A stretch of 6,675 nucleotides of DNA. Origin: Hyphomonadaceae bacterium (lineage in GTDB: Bacteria > Pseudomonadota > Alphaproteobacteria > Caulobacterales > Aquidulcibacteraceae). Below are positions 1-3,600 of the stretch, one piece after another (the first letter of the stretch is position 1; every line of letters begins with the position of its first letter). The translations under genes were made by a program, and so were the position numbers. The stretch spans positions 327 to 7,001 of the forward strand of contig DPWD01000037.1 of assembly GCA_003526465.1 (NCBI GenBank), read 5' to 3'. The notes under the pieces are model-generated. The model did not search any database, had not been told where the DNA came from, and saw nothing but the letters and a program-made list of their open reading frames with translations.

Positions 1-1
1 C

Positions 2-778
2 GGCAAGCGCGGGCTGGTCATGGGTGTGGCCAACGACCACTCGATCGCTTGGGGCATCGCCAAGCAGCTGGCGCACCAGGGCGCGGAGCTGGCCTTCACC
101 TATCAGGGCGAAGCGCTGGAGAAACGGGTCCGGCCGCTGGCCGAAAGCATCGGCGTTAAATTCATGGTGCCGGCGGATGTCACCGACGATGCGTCCATGG
201 ACGCGGCGTTCGCGAAGATCGCCGCCGATTGGGGGCGGCTCGATTTCCTCGTTCACGCCATCGCCTTCGCCGACAAGTCCGCGCTCAAGGGCTCGTTCGT
301 GGAGAACACCACGCGCGAGGCGTTCAAGTCCTCGATGGACATTTCGGCGTTCTCGTTCGTGGATGCCTGCCGGCGCGCCGCGCCGCTGATGAGCAATGGC
401 GGCTCGATCATCACGCTGACCTATCAAGGCAGCGAGCGCGTCGTGCCGAACTACAACATGATGGGCGTGGCGAAGGCCGCACTCGAAGCGTCCACGCGCT
501 ACATCGCGCGCGATCTCGGCCCCAAGGGCATTCGCGTCAACGCGGTGAGCCCCGGCCCGATGCGCACGCTCGCCATGGCCGGCATCGCTGGCGGCAAGCA
601 GCTGATGAGCACGGCGCGCGACTGGAGCTTGCTGAAGGAAGACACCAGCATGGAAGGCGTCGCCGGCTGCGCGCTGTGGCTGTTGAGCGATCTGGGCAAG
701 TCGGTTGCTGGCGAATGCATCCATGTGGATGGCGGCTTCCACGTTGTGGGCGTTCCGGATGGGGTTGAGGGCGCGTAG
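2..778 (+). CDS. fabI: Enoyl-[acyl-carrier-protein] reductase (NADH), FabI; 5' end outside window
   Basis: FabI reduces trans-2-enoyl-ACP to acyl-ACP with NADH, the last step of each cycle of cytoplasmic type II fatty acid synthesis. The reading frame is open to the left edge and begins GKRGLVMGVANDHSIAWG, the Rossmann nucleotide-binding start of FabI. Aligned by eye to E. coli FabI, only about five residues are missing, so the ATG at 20 is internal and not the start. Counting from that Met, the catalytic set is Tyr135 (LTYQG), Tyr145 and Lys152 (Y-x6-K in NYNMMGVAK), matching E. coli Tyr146, Tyr156 and Lys163 with a constant offset of 11. Later family blocks are IRVNAVSPGPMRTLA and, near the C-terminus, GECIHVDGGFH. 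The protein ends about where FabI should. It appears to lead an operon of small membrane-protein genes: the next start is 3 nt after its TAG. Ala82 stands where E. coli has Gly93, as in Gram-positive FabI. Confidence in the family is very high. Confidence 0.97.
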   Translation, partial: GKRGLVMGVANDHSIAWGIAKQLAHQGAELAFTYQGEALEKRVRPLAESIGVKFMVPADVTDDASMDAAFAKIAADWGRLDFLVHAIAFADKSALKGSFVENTTREAFKSSMDISAFSFVDACRRAAPLMSNGGSIITLTYQGSERVVPNYNMMGVAKAALEASTRYIARDLGPKGIRVNAVSPGPMRTLAMAGIAGGKQLMSTARDWSLLKEDTSMEGVAGCALWLLSDLGKSVAGECIHVDGGFHVVGVPDGVEGA

Positions 779-781
779 GCG

Positions 782-1006
782 ATGGCGACCGGAACGAAGC
801 CGCAATCCAAAGCCGCGCGTAACGAACGGCGCAAGGCGCTGGCGGCAACGCTCAACGCTATCTCTGTCGCGCTGCTGGCCGCGGCGTTCTTCCAGCCGAT
901 TGCAACCGGGCGCCCGCCAGACAGCGTGTTGTCCGCATTCGCAATCCTGGTATTTGTTGCGCTCCAGGCTGCGGCTCACTATGTTTTGACGAAGTTGGAG
1001 GACTGA
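782..1006 (+). CDS. Small two-helix membrane protein, 74 aa, unknown function
   Basis: I do not recognise a named family. The N-terminus (residues 1-20) is hydrophilic and basic (K6, K10, R13, R16, R17, K18) and is probably cytoplasmic. Two hydrophobic stretches follow, about residues 21-41 and 50-69, separated by a short GRPPD turn, which suggests a helical hairpin with both ends inside. It ends HYVLTKLED. The ATG lies 3 nt after the fabI stop, with GAGG 11 nt upstream inside the end of fabI, so it is probably translated from the fabI message by coupling. The last codons (LED, ttggaggac) also form a GGAGGA Shine-Dalgarno for the 30-codon gene starting 2 nt after its stop. Its C-terminal third is repeated in diverged form at 1121-1204. 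Coding status is supported by that conserved duplicate and by the tight spacing. Confidence 0.7.
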   Translation: MATGTKPQSKAARNERRKALAATLNAISVALLAAAFFQPIATGRPPDSVLSAFAILVFVALQAAAHYVLTKLED

Positions 1007-1008
1007 CC

Positions 1009-1101
1009 GTGGACCCTCTCCTTTATGCTATCATCATGGCAAGCATCGCCGGCGCCGCTGTCCTCTTCGGCGGCTGGATCGTTTCACGGCGCGATCGCTA
1101 G
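1009..1101 (+). CDS. Single-helix membrane microprotein, 30 aa (copy 1)
   Basis: This GTG-started gene encodes MDPLLYAIIM..., one hydrophobic helix (about residues 4-25) and the cationic tail VSRRDR. It is too short for usual ORF cut-offs. Support: the GTG sits 2 nt after the previous stop with GGAGGA about 5-8 nt upstream, and a second copy at 1207-1299 keeps the same start, length, stop and C-terminus (GGWIVSRR-x-R), with 20 of 30 residues identical by my count. Most differences are conservative hydrophobic swaps, as expected for translated sequence. Function is unknown. Size and layout resemble accessory subunits of membrane complexes such as KdpF or CydX, and also small hydrophobic toxins; nothing here decides between them. 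Confidence 0.62.
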   Translation: MDPLLYAIIMASIAGAAVLFGGWIVSRRDR

Positions 1102-1120
1102 ACCGCCAGAGGTAGCCACG

Positions 1121-1204
1121 ATGGCAGCCGCGTTCACGGCGTTCGCGGCCTTCATTGTGTTTCAAGCCGCCGTGCACTATATTCTGAAGAAGCTGGAGGA
1201 CTAG
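1121..1204 (+). CDS. Membrane microprotein, 27 aa: truncated duplicate of the 74-aa protein
   Basis: The ATG at 1121 follows AGAGG with an 8-nt gap. The product is one hydrophobic helix ending HYILKKLED. It aligns without gaps to residues 48-74 of the 74-aa protein at 782-1006 (shared pattern QAA-x-HY-x-L-x-KLED), exactly 198 bp downstream, so it is a partial duplicate that lost the basic N-terminus and first helix. Like the parent, its last codons (ctg gag gac) carry the Shine-Dalgarno for the next 30-codon gene 2 nt on, which alone could preserve it. The frame is open further up to an ATG at 1025 (59 codons), but that start would overlap the 30-codon gene and gives a non-hydrophobic, non-repeated extension; I prefer 1121. 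It could be a functional microprotein, a leader for the next gene, or a remnant. Confidence 0.5.
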   Translation: MAAAFTAFAAFIVFQAAVHYILKKLED

Positions 1205-1206
1205 CT

Positions 1207-1299
1207 GTGGACCCCTCGCTCTTTGCTGTCCTTTTCCTGAGCGCCGCCGGCGCGGCACTGCTCCTTGGCGGCTGGATCGTTTCGCGCCGCAATCGCTAG
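1207..1299 (+). CDS. Single-helix membrane microprotein, 30 aa (copy 2)
   Basis: This is the second copy of the 30-aa microprotein. It starts with GTG, reads MDPSLFAVLF..., has one hydrophobic helix (about residues 5-25) and ends VSRRNR before TAG. The GTG is 2 nt after the preceding stop, with GGAGGA just upstream, the same arrangement as copy 1. The C-terminal eight codons (GGWIVSRR) are conserved in protein while third positions vary (tca/tcg, cgg/cgc), which points to purifying selection on the protein. The following gene begins 4 nt after its stop. Function is unknown. Confidence 0.62.
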   Translation: MDPSLFAVLFLSAAGAALLLGGWIVSRRNR

Positions 1300-1303
1300 G
1301 CGG

Positions 1304-1672
1304 GTGATCAAGCGCATCCTTGCTGGCGTGCTGGGCGCGGGCGGGGCGCTCAATGGTTTGTTCATGCTAGCCGACGGCGCGCGCTGGTATGACAGCGTGC
1401 CGGGGCTTGCCCACACCGGCCCGTACAATCCCCATTTCGTCGCCGACATCGGCGCTGCGTATCTGGTGGCAAGCATCGCTCTTGTCGCGCGCGCGTGGCG
1501 GCCGCGTTACTGGCCGGCGGCGCTGGCGGGCGCGGGTTTCATGGTTGCGCACGCGCTGATCCATGTCGCCGATCTCACCATGCAGCGCAGCGGCGAACCG
1601 TGGGTGGACATTGGCCTGGTGATCGCGCCGGCGGCCTTGGCGCTTTGGGCGGCGCTTCCCGGCGAAACTTAA
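1304..1672 (+). CDS. Small four-helix integral membrane protein, 122 aa, unknown function
   Basis: Hydrophobicity suggests four transmembrane helices, at about residues 4-22, 44-61, 66-87 and 99-117. The loop between helices 1 and 2 carries the ordered motif WYDSVPGLAHTGPYNPHFV followed by DIGAAYLV; helix 3 contains HALIHVADL. I have the impression of a widespread uncharacterised proteobacterial family with a PG-x-x-x-TGP-x-N-x-HFV-x-DIG signature, but I cannot give it a name. I place the start at GTG 1304, 4 nt after the preceding microprotein stop, because this includes the whole first helix. An upstream TTG at 1265 would run back through copy 2 of the 30-aa gene in another frame and is unlikely. 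No strong Shine-Dalgarno is visible, so translation is probably coupled to the gene before it. Its TAA overlaps the stop of the opposing gene. Confidence 0.75.
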   Translation: MIKRILAGVLGAGGALNGLFMLADGARWYDSVPGLAHTGPYNPHFVADIGAAYLVASIALVARAWRPRYWPAALAGAGFMVAHALIHVADLTMQRSGEPWVDIGLVIAPAALALWAALPGET

Positions 1673-1902
1673 AGCTCCGCCGCGTCCGCTTGCGCATCGC
1701 GCAGGATCGCCTGCGCCTTGAGCACATCGACGCTGCGGCCCATCAGCCGCCAGCCATGCTCCATCATCGAGGGATCAAGCTCGGCCATCAGCACGTTGAA
1801 CTCGGGCATCAGGGTTTCCACGCCCTCGCTGCGAAGCAGGGATTGGGCGATGAGCGCTTCCGAGCGCGAGGCGAAGCGGGCGATGATGACGAGGGAGGTC
1901 AT
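1669..1902 (-). CDS. DUF2007-like small protein (putative signal-transducing domain), 77 aa
   Basis: The product begins MTSLVIIARFASRSEALIAQ, continues with a second half containing SEGVETLMPEFN, and ends with a Val-Asp-x-x-x-Ala-x-x-Ile-Leu-Arg-Asp helix. This beta-alpha-beta layout (LV-x-IARF, then an E-A-x-IAQ-x-LL helix, then a G-(I/V)-x strand) is that of the DUF2007 family, whose exact function is unknown. The frame stays open upstream to 1983, but that 27-residue extension is arginine-rich and unlike the family, so I start at ATG 1902. I see no convincing Shine-Dalgarno before it. The stop (TAA on minus, 1671-1669) shares three bases with the TAA of the convergent plus-strand gene within the tetranucleotide TTAA. 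The tRNA gene lies 108 nt upstream on the same strand and may be co-transcribed. Family assignment is from recall of the pattern, at moderate confidence. Confidence 0.72.
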   Translation of the reverse strand: MTSLVIIARFASRSEALIAQSLLRSEGVETLMPEFNVLMAELDPSMMEHGWRLMGRSVDVLKAQAILRDAQADAAEL

Positions 1903-2010
1903 GTCGCCAGAATAAGCAGCCACGCGCCCCAGTCCGCCAAGAATTGCAGTTCGGCCTCTCCTGCGGCACGAAACCGGATTCACAGGGAGTTAGAAACACT
2001 ATATTAGAGA
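1903..2010. other. Intergenic spacer between tRNA 3' end and DUF2007-like gene
   Basis: This 108-base spacer holds the tRNA trailer and the 5' leader of the DUF2007-like gene. I see no hairpin followed by a T-tract on the minus strand, so nothing clearly ends tRNA transcription before the small gene. I see no convincing -35/-10 pair either. The part next to the tRNA (1990-2010) is AT-rich. Confidence 0.4.
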
Positions 2011-2097
2011 TGGTGGGCCAGGTGGGATTCGAACCCACATGCTTGCGACGGCTACGGTTTTGGAGACCGCTGTGTCTACCATTTCCACCACTGGCCC
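2011..2097 (-). tRNA. Class II tRNA, Leu-type body with Trp anticodon CCA (isotype conflict)
   Basis: Read on the minus strand the gene folds as a complete cloverleaf. The acceptor GGGCCAG pairs perfectly with CTGGCCC; then come discriminator A73 and an encoded CCA (2013-2011). The D arm is GTG/CAC with loop GAAATGGTAGA, the form typical of tRNA-Leu. The anticodon stem GCGGT/ACCGT encloses loop CTCCAAA. A 15-nt variable region (AGCCGTCGCAAGCAT) follows, then T arm GTGGG-TTCGAAT-CCCAC. Aligned position by position to E. coli tRNA-Leu, bases 34-36 are C-C-A, the tryptophan anticodon. Bacterial tRNA-Trp is class I with a five-base variable loop and G73, so this is not an ordinary tRNA-Trp. LeuRS recognises A73 and the body but not the anticodon, so leucylation is the likelier charging. 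The variable arm pairs poorly (GC/GC plus A-T around a bulge). An annotator could call it Leu or Trp; the gene itself is clear. Confidence 0.9.
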
Positions 2098-2100
2098 GAC

Positions 2101-2132
2101 GGCCCTCTGAGCGTTACCGCGCTCAGGGGGCC
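2101..2132 (-). terminator. GC-rich 13-bp hairpin over the end of the 264-aa gene, 3 nt before the tRNA
   Basis: Arms GGCCCTCTGAGCG (2101-2113) and CGCTCAGGGGGCC (2120-2132) pair over 13 positions, with one G-T pair, around the 6-nt loop TTACCG. The hairpin contains the TGA stop (2125-2123) of the 264-aa gene and ends 3 nt before tRNA base 1. No T-tract follows on the minus strand, since the next bases are GTC and then the tRNA, so it is not a canonical intrinsic terminator. On the plus strand it is followed by AATTCCTT. It may weaken transcription, protect the upstream mRNA end after RNase P cutting, or shape the tRNA leader. Confidence 0.5.
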
Positions 2133-2917
2133 AATTCCTTCTGCTCTTCGTCGCCGTCCTCAGCCAAGAACTCCTTGTCGAGATCGAGCTTCCGAATTAG
2201 CCGCTCGATTTCCTCGGCTCCCAACGGCCCCTCGACCAGCAGCCGAAAGCGCGTTCTGCGGCTAAGAATACCCGACGCCACTTCCCGCCCACCAGGACGA
2301 TTCGGCTGTATAACAGATTGAGCCTGAATCGATTTGGGGTCAACTCGACCGCCAGGAACCGCGCTGCTATCGGTAGGTTCTTCGGTCGATTCATCACCAA
2401 CCGGCTCGCCGGCCGATGGATTGCCTGCATAAGCTTGGGATTCACGAAAAAGGCGAACAACGTCTGGGGCGACCTTGTCAGTGAAAGGCGCCCGCCCCTC
2501 CAATTCACGCTCCAAGGTTAAATAGCTGATAAGGATGTTATCGCTTACCGGCGTGCCGCCGAACTTCTCCCAAATTTCTCTGAACACTTTCGGGGAGAGA
2601 AATGCCTGCTTCAGCGCTTCCGTCCGACGAGTCGATCCTGGCTCGTCTTTGAGAACAATCAGCGCCAACTCGCTCAGCCGTATGCGCCTCTGAGCAGCCG
2701 ACCCCTCATCGCTAGCCAGTCCATAATGGAGCAGGGCCGCAGCGGTCTGGATCACCGAACTACTCGTTTCGCTCATCTCCCAAGCCTTGGCGGCGGTGGC
2801 CAGCGGCACGGGGTGGCGATTGGCGTGTGCGTAGAGCTGAGCCGCCCGCTCGACGGCGCGGCTGAGGGTCATAGACGGATAGGGCGGGCTTCTCAATCTG
2901 GAAGGGGTGTCGGACAT
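2123..2917 (-). CDS. Hypothetical protein with winged-helix-like N-terminal region, 264 aa
   Basis: I do not recognise a named family. Residues 10-25 (RSPPYPSMTLSRAVER) start a helical region; residues 24-90 have the spacing of a helix-turn-helix with a wing (helix AAQLYAHANR, then VPLATAAKAWEM, then SSVIQTAAALLHYGL, then a charged strand RRIRLSELA). Residues 95-160 continue helical (FREIWEKFG). Residues 163-212 are a low-complexity G/P/S/E/T linker. Residues 222-245 (TRFRLLVEGPLGAEEIERL) form a beta-strand plus helix module, followed by an acidic tail. I recall similar architectures in uncharacterised phage or plasmid-associated proteins, so DNA binding is an inference only. The start at ATG 2917 is firm: AAGGAGG (2930-2924) lies 6 nt upstream. 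A candidate promoter overlapping the palindrome at 2944-2955 suggests autoregulation. Base composition looks less GC-rich than the neighbours. The tRNA lies 25 nt downstream on the same strand with no visible promoter of its own. Confidence 0.8.
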   Translation of the reverse strand: MSDTPSRLRSPPYPSMTLSRAVERAAQLYAHANRHPVPLATAAKAWEMSETSSSVIQTAAALLHYGLASDEGSAAQRRIRLSELALIVLKDEPGSTRRTEALKQAFLSPKVFREIWEKFGGTPVSDNILISYLTLERELEGRAPFTDKVAPDVVRLFRESQAYAGNPSAGEPVGDESTEEPTDSSAVPGGRVDPKSIQAQSVIQPNRPGGREVASGILSRRTRFRLLVEGPLGAEEIERLIRKLDLDKEFLAEDGDEEQKELAP

Positions 2918-2923
2918 CTATCG

Positions 2924-2930
2924 CCTCCTT
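2924..2930 (-). promoter_or_regulatory. Strong Shine-Dalgarno of the 264-aa gene
   Basis: Minus-strand AAGGAGG ends 6 nt before ATG 2917. This is the best ribosome binding site in the window and fixes the start. Confidence 0.85.
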
Positions 2931-2943
2931 TGCGGCATGAAAT

Positions 2944-2955
2944 GGTATATATACC
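2944..2955. promoter_or_regulatory. Operator-like perfect palindrome GGTATATATACC (site 1)
   Basis: This is a perfect 12-bp palindrome 26 bp upstream of the ATG at 2917. It covers the candidate -10 element (TATATA on minus). A near-identical site lies 43 bp away, about four helical turns. It is probably a repressor site, perhaps for the 264-aa product itself (inference). Confidence 0.6.
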
Positions 2956-2974
2956 GCTTTGTACACCAGCGCAA
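2946..2974 (-). promoter_or_regulatory. Candidate sigma-70-type promoter for the 264-aa gene
   Basis: On the minus strand TTGCGC (2974-2969) and TATATA (2951-2946) are 17 nt apart, the optimal spacing for a housekeeping sigma factor. A start near 2939 would give a leader of about 22 nt that includes the Shine-Dalgarno. Confidence 0.5.
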
Positions 2975-2986
2975 GGGGGGTTGCGT

Positions 2987-2998
2987 GGTATATATGCC
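2987..2998. promoter_or_regulatory. Operator-like imperfect palindrome GGTATATATGCC (site 2)
   Basis: This differs by one base from site 1 (ATGCC for ATACC), so it is palindromic except for one pair. Site centres are 43 bp apart, placing both on the same DNA face. It lies just upstream of the candidate -35. Between the two sites is a further inverted repeat, CGCAA-GGGGGG-TTGCG (2970-2985). Confidence 0.55.
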
Positions 2999-3026
2999 GG
3001 GCGATAGTGACGTGCCGCCAACAAGA

Positions 3027-3052
3027 AAGCCCGCCTCTTGCGAAGCGGGCTT
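3027..3052 (-). terminator. Intrinsic-terminator-like hairpin, better on minus strand
   Basis: AAGCCCGC (3027-3034) pairs with GCGGGCTT (3045-3052), an 8-bp stem with a 10-nt loop. On the minus strand the stem runs into TTTCTTGTT, a fair U-tract; on the plus strand only TTCCTG follows. No minus-strand gene ends nearby except uvrA at 3601. Transcripts running leftward out of uvrA through vapD would be stopped here before the regulator gene promoter. Confidence 0.6.
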
Positions 3053-3064
3053 CCTGTATGGACC

Positions 3065-3082
3065 GCCGGCGTCCTCGCCGGC
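3065..3082. repeat. GC-rich perfect hairpin GCCGGCG-TCCT-CGCCGGC
   Basis: A 7-bp perfect inverted repeat with a 4-nt loop lies 12 bp after the terminator-like hairpin. Short extragenic palindromes of this look are common between genes in GC-rich bacteria, so it may be a REP-type repeat; one copy in the window cannot show that. It lies upstream of the small antitoxin-like gene. Confidence 0.5.
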
Positions 3083-3091
3083 ATGGCGTTA

Positions 3092-3118
3092 GGTTCAATA
3101 ATCATCTACTGTAGAACC
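3092..3118. promoter_or_regulatory. Inverted repeats just before the vapD-partner start
   Basis: GGTTC (3092-3096) and GAACC (3114-3118) form 5-bp half-sites about two helical turns apart, directly before ATG 3119. Overlapping them is the odd palindrome TCTAC-T-GTAGA (3105-3115). Toxin-antitoxin units are usually autorepressed at such sites. Arms are short, so chance is possible. Confidence 0.35.
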
Positions 3119-3307
3119 ATGGATGATGCAGGCCCGATTCCGCCTTTGGCCCGCTTGAAGCGATTCCAGCGCTTTGGCGTCGACGGGCCCATCTATGAAG
3201 TTCTCGGCCCCGGCGGCGCCCCGGATTGCGCGGCCATTCGTGTGATCGAGAGCGGGGAGGAACTGGATTACTCCTATCTGCGCGCCTTCGCTGATCCGGA
3301 AGCCTGA
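3119..3307 (+). CDS. Putative VapD antitoxin, DUF5397-like, 62 aa
   Basis: The product begins MDDAGPIPPLARLKRFQRFG, has a central VDGPIYEVLGPGG element, and ends with IRVIESGEELDY and FADPEA. The pattern of a GP-x-YEVLG strand, a variable turn, and V-x-ESGEE(L/A)-x-Y fits the small DUF5397 proteins as I recall them, which are often encoded next to VapD. Its TGA (3305-3307) overlaps the vapD ATG by one base (TGATG), so the two are translationally coupled in the usual antitoxin-first order. ATG 3119 is chosen because it begins the family-like sequence; the frame extends further left only through the hairpin region. No clear Shine-Dalgarno precedes it. The antitoxin role is inferred from position; there is no recognisable DNA-binding domain. 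Confidence 0.75.
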   Translation: MDDAGPIPPLARLKRFQRFGVDGPIYEVLGPGGAPDCAAIRVIESGEELDYSYLRAFADPEA

Positions 3308-3588
3308 TGTTCGCGATCGCGTTCGACCTCATAGTCAATGAAACCGAAGCGAGGCACCCCCGCGGGACGAGCGCCGCCTACAGCGACATCCGCGTGTCCT
3401 TGGAGCAGCATGGTTTCGCCCGCGTGCAGGGAAGCGTCTACACTACCACGAACGAAGACTTGGCGAATCTGATGTCCGCGATAAACGCTTTGAAGGCGCT
3501 CCCATGGTTTGCCCAATGCGTCCGCGACATCCGTGTATTCCGCATCGAGATGTGGTCGGATTTCACCGATTTTGTAAAGCGCCAGTAG
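3307..3588 (+). CDS. vapD: VapD family endoribonuclease toxin, 93 aa
   Basis: The sequence starts MFAIAFDLIVNETE and carries the family blocks AYSDIRVSLEQHGFARVQGS, VYTTTNEDLANL, INALKALPWF, VRDIRVFRIE and WSDFTDFVK. It matches virulence-associated protein D over its whole usual length of about 93-95 residues. VapD has a ferredoxin-like fold related to Cas2 and acts as an endoribonuclease in some species (established for Helicobacter pylori). Asp7 in FAIAFDL occupies the family's conserved early Asp position, so the copy appears intact. It is coupled to the upstream small gene by a 1-nt overlap, with GGAAG 4 nt before the start. It is convergent with uvrA; the stops are 12 nt apart with no terminator between, so the transcripts can overlap. 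There is no CRISPR array or other cas gene here, so this is a toxin-type VapD and not Cas2. Confidence 0.93.
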   Translation: MFAIAFDLIVNETEARHPRGTSAAYSDIRVSLEQHGFARVQGSVYTTTNEDLANLMSAINALKALPWFAQCVRDIRVFRIEMWSDFTDFVKRQ

Positions 3589-3600
3589 GCAAGGCGCGCC

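Noticed and set aside
1025..1204. A 59-codon start for the truncated duplicate gene at ATG 1025
   Set aside because: The extension is out-of-frame sequence of the conserved 30-aa gene and is not hydrophobic; ATG 1121 has AGAGG at a good distance.
1669..1983. The 104-codon version of the DUF2007-like gene
   Set aside because: The extra N-terminus is Arg-rich and unlike the family; MTSLVIIARF begins the domain.
2011..2097. Calling the tRNA an ordinary tRNA-Trp on its anticodon
   Set aside because: Bacterial tRNA-Trp is class I with G73; this one has a long variable region, Leu-type D arm and A73, so a plain Trp label would hide the conflict.
3307..3588. VapD as Cas2, with a CRISPR locus
   Set aside because: The full-length sequence fits VapD, and I see no direct repeats with spacers or other cas genes in the window.
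2011..3600. A tRNA-integrated genomic island
   Set aside because: The accessory-looking genes lie at the tRNA's 5' side, I see no integrase, and I found no repeat of the tRNA 3' end that would mark an attachment site.
3593..3600. GGCGCGCC palindrome between vapD and uvrA as a terminator
   Set aside because: It has no loop and no T-tract; it is an 8-bp palindrome expected by chance in GC-rich DNA.
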